Assembly: GCF_000293785.1 (NCBI RefSeq)
Contig: NZ_AKZI01000058.1
Location: 1-57,267, forward strand
Origin: Rhodovulum sp. PH10
GTDB taxonomy: Bacteria; Pseudomonadota; Alphaproteobacteria; Rhizobiales; Xanthobacteraceae
Direction of reading: 5' to 3'
DNA length: 57,267 nt
In this document: positions 46,023-53,878 of the stretch, in pieces
Numbering within the stretch: the first letter of the stretch is position 1
Layout: each line of letters starts with the position of its first letter
Notes under the pieces: model-generated
What the model was told of the DNA's origin: nothing
Database searches by the model: none
Seen by the model: the letters and a program-made list of their open reading frames with translations, nothing else
Program-made: the position numbers and the translations under genes

Positions 46023-47182
46023 GCGGTGCGATGCTGATAGAGCATCGGGCCGAGCTCGCGGCCTTCGCGGCTGCTCTCGACCTGAGCCTCGACGAAGTCG
46101 GAAAACTCGGTGCGGAACCGGTCGGCCGAGAAGCGCGCCGCCCGGGTGCGGCACACCGCCGGCGAGAAGGTGTGCTCCTGCGCGACGAAGGCGCGCACGC
46201 AATTGGCGATGTCGTGCGGGCTCGGCGTGAAGAAGAACATGCCGGAGCGTTGCGGCAGCGTGGCGCCGACGATCTCGCGGGCGCCGCCGCGGCCGAGCGC
46301 CAGCACCGGCGTGCCCTCCGACAAAGCCTCGACCATGACGATGCCGAAATCCTCCTCGGCGGCGAACACGAAGGCGCGTGCGGTCGCCATCAGCGTGCGC
46401 AGGCTCGCGTCGCTGACGAAGCCGGCGAACGTCACGTTGGGGGTGGCGATCGCCTTCAGCTTGGCGGCCTCCGGGCCGTCGCCGGCGACCACCAGCTCGA
46501 GGTCCGGCAGCTGGGCGAAGGCGCGGACCACCGCCTCGATGTTCTTGTAAGGAACGAGCCGGCTGGCGGCGAGGAAGTGCGAGCCGGTGGCGACCTCGGG
46601 CTTCGCCTTGCCGAGCGTCACCGGCGGATAGATCACGCGGGCGCTGCGGCCGTAGACGCGGCGGATGCGCCGGGCGATGAAGGCGGAGTTGGCGATCATC
46701 GCGTCCGGGCCGTTCGCGGTGCGGGTGTCCCACAGCCGTATCCGGTGCAGGATGGTCCGCGCGATGACGCTTCTGAGGCCGGTCGCGTAGCCGCTCTCGC
46801 GCAGATAGCTGTGCTGGAGGTCCCAGGCGTAGCGCATCGGCGAGTGGACGTAGGAGACGTGCACCTGGTCCGGGCCGGTGAGCACGCCCTTGGCGACCGC
46901 GTAGCTCGAGGAGATCACCAGATCGTAAGGAGAGAGATCGAACTGCTCGATCGCCAGCGGCATCAGCGGCAGATAGAGCCGGTGGCGGCTCGCGATGAAC
47001 GGCAGGCTCTGCAGGAAGCTGGTGTGCGCCTCGGTGTAGCCGATCTTGGCGCGGTCTTCGGGCGCCAGCACGTCGAACAGCGTGAACAGATCCGCATCGG
47101 GGTAGCAGCGCAGGATCTCACGCAGCACGCGCTCGGCGCCCCCCACAGTGTACAACCAGTCGTGGACAACGGCGACTCGCAC
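46019..47182 (-). CDS. Glycosyltransferase, GT4 family; first gene of the exopolysaccharide operon
   Basis: The 387-residue GT-B enzyme opens MRVAVVHDWLYTVGGAERVL, a typical mannosyl/rhamnosyl-transferase-like N-terminus with the GGAE acceptor loop. Further motifs are VSYVHSPMRYAWDL, FLAASRLVPYKNIEAVVRAF, LVVAGDGPEAAKLK and FAAEEDFGIVMVEALSEGTP, the last being the EX7E pair. It starts at GTG with GAGGT upstream. It heads a leftward operon of seven overlapping genes. The palindrome-rich AT island at 47265-47287 lies about 80 bp upstream. Confidence 0.92.
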   Translation of the reverse strand: MRVAVVHDWLYTVGGAERVLREILRCYPDADLFTLFDVLAPEDRAKIGYTEAHTSFLQSLPFIASRHRLYLPLMPLAIEQFDLSPYDLVISSSYAVAKGVLTGPDQVHVSYVHSPMRYAWDLQHSYLRESGYATGLRSVIARTILHRIRLWDTRTANGPDAMIANSAFIARRIRRVYGRSARVIYPPVTLGKAKPEVATGSHFLAASRLVPYKNIEAVVRAFAQLPDLELVVAGDGPEAAKLKAIATPNVTFAGFVSDASLRTLMATARAFVFAAEEDFGIVMVEALSEGTPVLALGRGGAREIVGATLPQRSGMFFFTPSPHDIANCVRAFVAQEHTFSPAVCRTRAARFSADRFRTEFSDFVEAQVESSREGRELGPMLYQHRTA

Positions 47183-47264
47183 GGGACCTCACTTTCGTAC
47201 CCCTGCATTCGTGCCTGGGGGTAGGCGGACCGTAAGGATGTCCCGCCCCCCGCTCAAACCCTTT

Positions 47265-47287
47265 CGAAATATTTCGTTAATTACGAA
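47265..47287 (-). promoter_or_regulatory. Palindromic AT-rich site upstream of the exopolysaccharide operon
   Basis: A perfect 12-bp palindrome CGAAATATTTCG (47265-47276) overlaps a second dyad TTCGT-TAATT-ACGAA (47273-47287). These form the only AT-rich island in the 514-bp gap 47183-47696. It is placed to be an operator or part of the promoter for the leftward operon starting at 47182. The rest of the gap holds no convincing gene. It has one strong hairpin, GACCGCCGGC-CTCGCA-GCCGGCGGTC at 47605-47630, without a T-tract. Confidence 0.45.
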
Positions 47288-47696
47288 GCCTTCAGGAAAG
47301 CCGCTTCGAATGCCGCCTCCAGGTGGAGGAAACGGCCGTCATCGCGAGCCCGTGACCCGCGCGATGGTAATCGGATGGCGCGGAATCCCGCACTGCGTTC
47401 GTGAAACGAGATGGTGATCGGAGGTTGCAAGAGAGGGCGGTCGGGGGCGCGGCCGAGCGCGCCCACTCACATCCGCGTGATCTCGGCCGCCCCGCCGGGC
47501 TCCACCCGCGTCGACGCGACGGTCGGGACCGTGCGCCGGGGCCGTGCACCGAGACCTTGCGCCGGGAGCGTCGGCGGTGCTCCGGCGATGCGCCGAGACG
47601 AATCGACCGCCGGCCTCGCAGCCGGCGGTCGGTCGGATGGGGCATCGCGGTACGGAGCGGAGCGGGATGTCGCCGTGCCGGCGCGCGGCCGGAGCC

Positions 47697-48383
47697 TCAC
47701 CACGCCACCGGCTGGCCGTCCCAGGCGTAGAAGCCGCCGGTGTCGGCGAGGCTCAGGCGATCGATCAGCGCGATCAGCCCGGTGGTCGACTGCTCGACCG
47801 ACAGCGGCGCGGCGCCGCCGCCCATGTCGGTCTTCACCCAGCCCGGATGCACGACGACGACGGTGATGCCGGCGTCCTCCAGCTCGGCGGCGAGGCTCTG
47901 CATCACCTTGTTCACCGCGAGCTTGGACGTGCGGTAGGCGACCTCGCCGCGCGAGGGGGCGACCTGGCCCATCTGGCTCGACACCGTGACGATGCGCGGC
48001 GCGGTTCCGGCCTTCAGGTTCGGCAGAAACGCCTGCGCCATCCGCAAGGGAGAGAGCGTGTTGACGGCGAGCGTGTGGGCGAAGCCGTCGAGATCGACGT
48101 CGAGCGCGTTCTGGGGGCTCGGGCCGTGCACGCCGGCATTGTTGATCAGCACGTCGATCGGCGCGCCGGCGAGCCCGGTCGCGAGGGCGGCCACCGACAC
48201 CGGATCGGCCACGTCGAGCTTGTGCAGGCGGACGCGGTCGGCGTGCTCGGCGACCAGCGCCTTCAAGCCCGGCGAATCGGGATCGCGGGCGCAGGCATGG
48301 ACCTGATCGCCGCGGGCGGCGAGGCGCTCGGCGAGGCCGAGCCCGATGCCGCGGCTGGTGCCGGTGACGAGGAAGGTGGTCAT
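47697..48383 (-). CDS. SDR-family NAD(P)-dependent oxidoreductase
   Basis: Classical short-chain dehydrogenase of 228 residues. It has the cofactor loop VTGTSRGIGLGLAERL, the VLINNAGVHG motif, a catalytic Ser in IVTVSSQMGQ and the catalytic pair in YRTSKLAVNKVM. The C-terminal part HPGWVKTDMGGGAAPLSVEQ resembles the C-factor/carbonyl-reductase-like subgroup. The substrate cannot be predicted. It follows the aminopeptidase gene by 142 bp on the same strand. Confidence 0.9.
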   Translation of the reverse strand: MTTFLVTGTSRGIGLGLAERLAARGDQVHACARDPDSPGLKALVAEHADRVRLHKLDVADPVSVAALATGLAGAPIDVLINNAGVHGPSPQNALDVDLDGFAHTLAVNTLSPLRMAQAFLPNLKAGTAPRIVTVSSQMGQVAPSRGEVAYRTSKLAVNKVMQSLAAELEDAGITVVVVHPGWVKTDMGGGAAPLSVEQSTTGLIALIDRLSLADTGGFYAWDGQPVAW

Positions 48384-48478
48384 GGCGTCATCCCCTCGGA
48401 CGGGTTCGCGTGGATGCGGAGGTTTTCCATTGCCGTCTTACCAACGCGGCAAGCCGGGTGGCGTTCGCAACTGCGGGT

Positions 48479-48535
48479 TTTGCCGTCTGGTCGCCGCTCA
48501 CGCGGCGTTTGCCGTCTGCCGCCGCTCACGCGCCG
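48479..48535. repeat. Tandem duplication at the 3' end of the aminopeptidase gene
   Basis: Two near-identical copies of a 28-29 bp unit (TTTGCCGTCTG followed by CGCCGCTCACGCG) lie head to tail at 48479-48507 and 48508-48535. The second copy includes the last codons and stop codon of the leftward aminopeptidase gene, so the first copy looks like a duplicated gene end. A further partial TTGCCGTCT occurs near 48430. Confidence 0.6.
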
Positions 48536-50358
48536 TCGGCGAGCGGGCGGGTGGCGTGGTCGAGCCACGCCCGGGTCGGCTCGTCGACCAGGGGGCCGAT
48601 CGTGTCGCGCACCCGCGCATGATAGGCGTCGAGCCAAGCGGTCTCGTCCGGCGTCAGCAGGGCGCGCGCGACCAGCCGCCGGTCGATCGGCGCGAGCGTC
48701 AGCACCTCGAAGCAATCGAGCGGCTTTTCGGCGCCCTCGACCGGCGGCGCCTCGCGCACCAGCAGAAGGTTCTCGATGCGGATGCCGTAGGCGCCGGTCT
48801 TGTAGTAGCCGGGCTCGTTCGACAGCACCATGCCGCGCGCGAGTGCGGTGGTGCCGAGCCGCGAGATGCGCGCCGGCCCCTCGTGCACCGAGAGATAGCT
48901 GCCGACGCCGTGGCCGGTGCCGTGGTCGAAGTCGATCCCCGCCTGCCACAGGAAGGCGCGGGCGAAGCTGTCGAGCTGGGCGCCGGTGGTGCCTTCCGGA
49001 AACACCGCGCGGGCGAGCGCGATATTCCCCTTCAGCACGCGGGTGAAGCGGTCGCGCATCTCCGCGGTCGGCTCGCCGATCGCGACCGTGCGGGTCACGT
49101 CGGTGGTGCCGTCGACATATTGCGCACCGGAATCCACCAAAAAGAGGTCGCCGGGCGCGAGCGTTCGGTTGGAGCGGGTGGTCACGCGGTAATGGACGAT
49201 CGCGCCGTTCGGGCCGGTGCCGGCGATGGTCGGGAACGACACGTCCTTCAGCTGGCCGGTCTCGGCGCGAAAGCCCTCCAAAGCCTCCACGGCGTCGATC
49301 TCGGTGACGGCTCCGCCGGGGGCGGCGGCATCGAGCCAGGCGAGGAAGCGGGTCAAGGCGGCGCCGTCGCGCAGGTGGGCGGTGCGGCAGCCGTCGATTT
49401 CCGTGTCGTTCTTGATCGCCTTCATCCGCGCGATCGGATCGGCACCGCGCAAAACCTTGCCGCCGGCGTCCTCGACGATGCGCTGAATGGCGTGCGCCGC
49501 CGTCGCCTCGTCGAGCCGGACGGTGCCGTGCCCGGCCAGCACCGCGAGGTCGCCCGGCAGGGATTCCGGCGGACGCGGCTCGCAAATGCCGGACAGCGCG
49601 TCGTGCACGGCGGTCGCGACCTTGTCCGGCTCGACATAGAGCGCCGGGGTTCCCTCGGCGGCGACGATCGCCATCGCCAGCGGGATCGGCGTGTGGGCGA
49701 CGTCGCGGCCGCGGATGTTGAACAGCCAGGCGACCGCGTGCGGATCGGACACCACCAGCGCGTCGGCCTTCAGCGTCGCCATCTCGGCCCGCAGCCGGGC
49801 GAGCTTTTCCAATGCCGGCTCGCCGGCATATTTCGGGTCGTGCAGCACGATGGCGCCCGCCGGCGGTGCCGGCCGGTCGGTCCACACCGCATCGACCGGG
49901 TTGGTCTCGACCGGAACCAGCGTCGCGCCTACCGCCTCGCAGGCACGCGCGAGCTTTTCCGCCGCCTGGCCGGTGTGCAGCCACGGGTCGTATCCGAGCT
50001 TTGCGCCGGCCGGCAGGTTCGCCTCGATCCAGGCGGCGGGCGGCGTCTCGGTGAGGTGGGCGATCTCGATCAGCGCGGTGTCGACCTGCTCGGCCGCCTG
50101 CAGCGTGTAGCGGCCGTCGACGAACAGCACGGCGCGCTCGGCGAGCACGATCGCGGCGCCCGCCGAGCCGGTAAAGCCGGTGACGAAGGCGAGCCGCTCG
50201 TCGCACGGCGCGACATACTCGTTCTGGAAGCGGTCGGCGCGCGGCACGACGAAGCCGTCGAGATCGCGGTGGAGAAGCTCGGCGCGCAGCGCCGCGAGGT
50301 GGGGCACGCTCGCCTCGGGATCGGCAGGGGCGTCGAAGGTCTGGAAATTTGCGGACAT
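48526..50358 (-). CDS. Aminopeptidase P family protein (M24B metallopeptidase)
   Basis: Cytoplasmic Xaa-Pro aminopeptidase of 610 residues, the three-domain long form. Two creatinase-like N-terminal domains (about 1-310) precede the pita-bread catalytic domain. Dinuclear metal ligands are readable in FLVDSGAQYVDGTTDVTRTV (two Asp), DHGTGHGVGSYLSVHEGP (His), LSNEPGYYKTGAYGIRIEN (Glu) and CFEVLTLAPIDRRL (Glu). It removes N-terminal residues preceding proline. A C-terminal helical segment follows, as in homologues. Start is ATG; a 142-bp gap separates it from the SDR gene. Confidence 0.95.
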   Translation of the reverse strand: MSANFQTFDAPADPEASVPHLAALRAELLHRDLDGFVVPRADRFQNEYVAPCDERLAFVTGFTGSAGAAIVLAERAVLFVDGRYTLQAAEQVDTALIEIAHLTETPPAAWIEANLPAGAKLGYDPWLHTGQAAEKLARACEAVGATLVPVETNPVDAVWTDRPAPPAGAIVLHDPKYAGEPALEKLARLRAEMATLKADALVVSDPHAVAWLFNIRGRDVAHTPIPLAMAIVAAEGTPALYVEPDKVATAVHDALSGICEPRPPESLPGDLAVLAGHGTVRLDEATAAHAIQRIVEDAGGKVLRGADPIARMKAIKNDTEIDGCRTAHLRDGAALTRFLAWLDAAAPGGAVTEIDAVEALEGFRAETGQLKDVSFPTIAGTGPNGAIVHYRVTTRSNRTLAPGDLFLVDSGAQYVDGTTDVTRTVAIGEPTAEMRDRFTRVLKGNIALARAVFPEGTTGAQLDSFARAFLWQAGIDFDHGTGHGVGSYLSVHEGPARISRLGTTALARGMVLSNEPGYYKTGAYGIRIENLLLVREAPPVEGAEKPLDCFEVLTLAPIDRRLVARALLTPDETAWLDAYHARVRDTIGPLVDEPTRAWLDHATRPLADGA

Positions 50359-50505
50359 GGCGGCACGCTAGCCTCGCGGCGGGAGAGGGGCAATGGTCGC
50401 GCGCCGCTCCGGAGGTACGAAGACACGGCGGGCGCGTGGCCGGGCGATCACCAGCGGCAAACGTGCATGTCTGGCATGCGTCTCCCGCATCGCGTGCACC
50501 GGAAA

Positions 50506-50568
50506 CTGCGGATCGTTTTTTGCGCCGCAGCGACTAATGTCTCGATCCGTGGCGGGGGTGACCCCGCC
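50506..50568 (+). other. Structured leader before a small gene
   Basis: Within the 311-bp divergent gap 50359-50669, two hairpins lie in the leader of the small gene at 50670: CTGCGG-N13-CCGCAG (50506-50530, with a T6 run inside the loop) and a perfect GGCGGGG-GTGA-CCCCGCC (50551-50568). I recognise no known riboswitch. They may regulate translation or simply reflect high GC. No other gene is seen in this gap. Confidence 0.35.
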
Positions 50569-50669
50569 CGCCGGGGTGTCGCCGGTTCGGCGCGAGACGG
50601 GTCCCGGCCAACAAGAAACGCGGAAACCGCTACGGGGAGGTGACTCGTTCGCCAACAAGGACGATCACC

Positions 50670-50810
50670 ATGTCGATTCTCGGCCTCACCCACATCGGCT
50701 CGCTCGCGGACGGCACGGCGCCCCGCGAAAGCGTGCTCGACCGTCTGTTCCTCGCCCTCTACCGCGCGCGCATGATCCAGGCCGCCCGGGTGGTGGCGCG
50801 GCATCGCTGA
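50670..50810 (+). CDS. Small hypothetical protein, 46 residues
   Basis: A short frame begins MSILGLTHIGSLADG and ends in an amphipathic, basic helix (LDRLFLALYRARMIQAARVV, then ARHR). An AAGGA site lies at correct spacing, a structured leader precedes it and a Rho-independent terminator follows 30 bp after the stop, so it looks like a self-contained transcription unit. I do not recognise a family. Short basic proteins of this size occur widely in alphaproteobacteria. The chance that it is not translated remains real. Confidence 0.5.
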   Translation: MSILGLTHIGSLADGTAPRESVLDRLFLALYRARMIQAARVVARHR

Positions 50811-50841
50811 CCCGTTTCGCTCGCGGGGGACGGACGAAAGA

Positions 50842-50869
50842 GCCCGGTCGGTCGGCGGCCGGGCCTTTT
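50842..50869 (+). terminator. Rho-independent terminator
   Basis: Stem GCCCGG (50842-50847) pairs with CCGGGC (50859-50864), and inner CGG/CCG pairs shorten the loop. It is followed by CTTTT and preceded by GAAAGA. It lies 32 bp after the stop of the 46-residue gene on the plus strand. Confidence 0.65.
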
Positions 50870-51132
50870 CGTCGTCGCGTGCGCGCCGGGTGCTGCAGCG
50901 CACAGCAGTAGATTACCGCAAAAGGTGCAAAATCCTGTAGACACGCGCGATGCCGGCAACCGAGCCATGCGCGCCGGTGGGGCTGCGACACTTCGTTCCG
51001 CTTTTCGGTCCGGACAGGCGGAAGAGATTGCGTGGCGACCCGAAATTTTGAAACGCCGTGTCGAACCCCCTTCGGGAGTGGTCCGGTCGGGAGGAATCCT
51101 AACTGGCGATTCGACGGGGGTATCGCTACGTT

Positions 51133-51155
51133 TGCAGTGCAGCAAAAACACTGCA
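51133..51155. promoter_or_regulatory. Inverted repeat upstream of a small gene
   Basis: TGCAGTG-N9-CACTGCA, a perfect 7-bp dyad about 80 bp before the start of the 92-residue gene, embedded in a relatively A-rich stretch (AGCAAAAACA in the spacer). It could be an operator or a leader hairpin. The rest of 50871-51231 shows no gene; scattered AT-rich patches (near 50920 and 51042) could be promoter parts. Confidence 0.4.
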
Positions 51156-51231
51156 TCGCGGGAAAGAAGCTGCAGCGATGTGCGCGTTGGGAAGGATCGC
51201 GGGGCGGGCGCAACAACAAGGATCAAGCGCC

Positions 51232-51510
51232 ATGTCGTGCCTCACCATTGACAGTGATCGGGCCGGCGAGTCCGCCGAAACCGTCTTCGAGACGACCGCC
51301 CGTTTTTACGCCTCGGTTTGGGATGCTCAGATCGCCCAGACGAAGCGCATTCTCGATTTCTACCACCACTGGCTGACGCTGTGGGGTGGTCATCACCGGC
51401 CGGAGGAATACCACACCTCCGAGCTGGACAGCGCACTCGCCGATCCCGACGCCAAGGCGAAGGCATGGGCGGTTCGCTACACGGCCGGCGGTCTCGCTCC
51501 GGCGGACTGA
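51232..51510 (+). CDS. Small hypothetical protein, 92 residues
   Basis: The predicted soluble helical protein starts MSCLTIDSDRAGESAETVFE and has an aromatic-rich centre (ARFYASVWDAQIAQTKRILD, then FYHHWLTLWGGHH). It ends in an Ala/Asp-rich tail (TAGGLAPAD). No signal peptide or membrane segment. The centre is vaguely reminiscent of the helical phasin-like proteins of alphaproteobacteria, but I cannot assign it. AAGGA lies about 9 bp before the ATG. It is convergent with prmA. Codon use fits real coding DNA. Confidence 0.6.
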   Translation: MSCLTIDSDRAGESAETVFETTARFYASVWDAQIAQTKRILDFYHHWLTLWGGHHRPEEYHTSELDSALADPDAKAKAWAVRYTAGGLAPAD

Positions 51511-51606
51511 GCAGGCTCGAGCAGGCTCACGGTTTTCCGGTCTCGTCGGCGGCGTTCTCGCGCCGCCGCGAGCCGGGTCCGTGCCGCCCGGCCGGCTGTG
51601 GTCCGG

Positions 51607-52572
51607 TCAGCGACCCGATCCACGACGCCCCGAGGCGCTGCGCGGACGGGTGAGCACCAGCGTCACCCAGCCGTCCAGCCCGATCCGCCCGACGAGCTTC
51701 AGGCCGTGCGCCCGATAGACCGCGAGCGCGGCCGCTGCCTGTTTTGCCAACAGCCCCGACAGAATGGCGTATCCGCCCGGCGCGACGGCGCGCGCGAGCG
51801 GCCCGGCCATCCGCGTCAGCGGCCCGAGCAGGATGTTGGCGAACACGATGCTTGCCGGCGATGCCCGGCGCACCCGCGGGGCGTTCAGCCCCGGCGCCAC
51901 CACCATCTCGATCAGCGGAGCGGTTCGGTTGAGCCGGACGTTTTCGCGCGCGACCCTGACCGCCGCGGGGTCGATGTCGCTCGCCAAAATCTTCTGCCGC
52001 AGGGTTTTTGCCGCGGCGATCGCCAGGATGCCGGTGCCGGTGCCGACATCGAGCACCGCGGCGCCCGTTCGGGGTGCGCCGGGACGGACCGGACGGGGAT
52101 TGCGGGTTTTGAGAAGCCGGTCGAGCGCCAGGAGGCAGCCGCGCGTGGTGCCGTGATGGCCGGTGCCGAAGGCGAGCGCCGCGTCGATCTCGATGCCGAT
52201 ATGGTTCGGCTTCACCCGGTGGCGATCGTGCGCGCCGTGCACCAGGAATTTTCCGGCCGGCACCGGGGCGAGCCCTTCGAGTGACGCCGCCACCCAGTCC
52301 TTCTGCTCGAGCGTGCCGAATGTCATGCTGTCGGCGGTCGCGGCGTCGCTCGCCAGCGCGACCAGCGCACGCACCGCCGCCTCGTCGGGCGGCGTCTCGA
52401 AAAACACCTCGACGCCCCACGAGCGCTCGTCGGGCTGCTCGTAGGCGGCGACCGCCGTCTCCTCCGGATCGAAGCTCTCGCCGATCAGGTCGGCGATCCG
52501 CCGCGCCAATTGTTCGGTGGTGACCAGCCGGGCCACCGTCGCCGGCTTCGCCGGTTGAAGTCCTTCACGCAT
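51607..52572 (-). CDS. prmA: Ribosomal protein L11 methyltransferase
   Basis: SAM-dependent enzyme of 321 residues that trimethylates ribosomal protein L11. The N-terminal substrate-recognition domain (about 15-100) resembles alphaproteobacterial PrmA. The catalytic domain has the family-specific GTGHHGTTRGCLLALD, SAM motif I VLDVGTGTGILAIAAAK, acidic motif II LASDIDPAAVRVARENVR and the NILLGPL motif (usually NILAxPL). The tail is basic and variable. It is convergent with the small gene on its left. Confidence 0.94.
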   Translation of the reverse strand: MREGLQPAKPATVARLVTTEQLARRIADLIGESFDPEETAVAAYEQPDERSWGVEVFFETPPDEAAVRALVALASDAATADSMTFGTLEQKDWVAASLEGLAPVPAGKFLVHGAHDRHRVKPNHIGIEIDAALAFGTGHHGTTRGCLLALDRLLKTRNPRPVRPGAPRTGAAVLDVGTGTGILAIAAAKTLRQKILASDIDPAAVRVARENVRLNRTAPLIEMVVAPGLNAPRVRRASPASIVFANILLGPLTRMAGPLARAVAPGGYAILSGLLAKQAAAALAVYRAHGLKLVGRIGLDGWVTLVLTRPRSASGRRGSGR

Positions 52573-52736
52573 GCGAGGTCGTTAGCCCCGCGGCCTTGCC
52601 GGCGCAAGGCGCCGGCGGCTCGCCGCCTTTCGACGGGGCCTGTCGAGGCCTCTCGAGGCAGGCGGGCGGGGCAGGGTGACCGGCTGGACGGGGGCCGGCA
52701 GTGTCCCGTCCCCGGAGTTGTCAACAGCGCGCTCCC

Positions 52737-52756
52737 TCCGCGGAAATTTCCGCGGA
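52737..52756. repeat. Perfect 20-bp palindrome in an intergenic region
   Basis: The sequence TCCGCGGAAATTTCCGCGGA reads the same on both strands and is followed by AATTT. It lies in the 452-bp gap 52573-53024, about 165 bp upstream of the prmA start. The gap contains no supported gene. It also has an AT-rich island at 52910-52955 (with GAATT-GTA-AATTC) and a few TGTCCACA-like words. A dimeric regulator site is the simplest reading. Confidence 0.45.
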
Positions 52757-53024
52757 ATTTCAAAGGTGCGAGGGCGGATGATCAGACGGTGGTCCACCGG
52801 CCTGTCCACAGGGCGCATCCGTGCGACGCTCCGGGGACGGACGATAAAGCTCAGAATCTCAGAAGTTTGGGAGAAGAAGCCGTCGCACCGGACGAGCCGG
52901 GCGAGACAGAGCTTCAAAAAACATGGTTAATGAATTGTAAATTCAAAATTTTTGGATCGCCCGATCTCCCGCGCGTCACGGCTCCCGCGTTGTTCGGGAG
53001 CCGCGCGCATCGCGGAGAAGACCC

Positions 53025-53684
53025 TCACCACCCGCGGTTCTGGTACGGCGAGGGCTGGTAGGGCGCGTAATAGGGCGCAGGGACCGCATAGGTCCCGTAC
53101 TGCGGCTGATAGCGATACTGCACGTAGGGCCGGTAGCCATAGGTGGACTGGCCGTAGGCCCGGTAGGGCGAAACCGGTCGGGCCGCATAGACGGGCTCGT
53201 CGTCGTCGTCGTCCTCGTCGCGGGCGACCACGGGCGGCCGGGCCGCCGGCTTCCTGCCGGTGACGACGATCTTCGTGTCGCCCGCGCCGTGCTCCTTCAC
53301 CAGCGAGAACAGCGTCGCGGCATTGTTCGGATGCAGCCGCACGCAGCCGTGCGAGGCCGGGCCGCCGAGCTTGGAGATCTCGTTCGAGCCGTGGATCGCG
53401 TACCCGCCGTGGAAGAAGATCGAGTACGGCATCGGCGAGTTGTAATACTTCTTCGAGAAATACGTGCGGTGCAGCCGGGTCGGGCTGTAGGTGCCGTTCG
53501 GCGTGTCGTAGCCGGCGCGTCCGGTCGAGATCGGCCAGCGATAGCGGGTGACCCCGTCCTCGATCACCGACAGGCGCTGGGTCGTCTTGTCGACCCGCAC
53601 CAGCAGGGCCGCATCGGCGGCGAGGGGGGCGAGCAGCATGCCGGCGGCGAGCGCCGGACCGAACAGCAGGCGGATGGGGGTCAT
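53025..53684 (-). CDS. L,D-transpeptidase (YkuD/ErfK family)
   Basis: Periplasmic cysteine enzyme of 219 residues that forms 3-3 peptidoglycan cross-links or attaches proteins to the wall. A signal peptide (about 1-25) precedes the YkuD domain (about 27-145) with HGSNE (His98) and the catalytic SHGCVRL (Cys114). After the domain comes an acidic run (RDEDDDDDEP, about 157-166) and then a tail of about 50 residues rich in Tyr, Pro and Gln (for example RPYVQYRYQPQYGTYAVP). That tail is unusual and may bind wall or envelope partners. Confidence 0.94.
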   Translation of the reverse strand: MTPIRLLFGPALAAGMLLAPLAADAALLVRVDKTTQRLSVIEDGVTRYRWPISTGRAGYDTPNGTYSPTRLHRTYFSKKYYNSPMPYSIFFHGGYAIHGSNEISKLGGPASHGCVRLHPNNAATLFSLVKEHGAGDTKIVVTGRKPAARPPVVARDEDDDDDEPVYAARPVSPYRAYGQSTYGYRPYVQYRYQPQYGTYAVPAPYYAPYQPSPYQNRGW

Positions 53685-53878
53685 CGGAAGACTCGATACA
53701 CTTCGGGTGAACGGCGACAGCGAAAGACTGAAACGCGCGCGGCGCCGAATGGTTCCGCGACCACCGGTGCCGCACCGAGCGCAAAGGGGGATTTGCGGGC
53801 GCGCCGCAAATCCCCCGGACTTCCGACGGGTACCTCCGAAAGGCGTCCTCCGAAAGACGCGCCGGTGGCCCGAAACCG

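Noticed and set aside
43812-46037. 741-codon plus-strand frame opposite the Wzc-like gene
   Set aside because: Low-complexity Arg/Gly/Glu content and no motifs; the Wzc-like protein has intact Walker motifs in the opposite strand.
47310-47450. Degenerate copy of the paired-hairpin repeat seen at 115-230
   Set aside because: A first half resembling CGTCATCGCG...CGCGCGATGG can be seen, but the second half does not pair well, so I did not list it as a feature.
47605-47630. Strong hairpin as terminator of the aminopeptidase/SDR unit
   Set aside because: The 10-bp stem is perfect and lies about 65 bp after the SDR stop, but there is no T-tract on the leftward strand; Rho-independent termination is not supported.
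52690-52820. Possible replication origin (TGTCCACA and TTGTCAACA words near AT-rich DNA)
   Set aside because: The words are only approximate DnaA boxes, too few, and not clustered; no dnaA, hemE or parAB-type neighbours are present.
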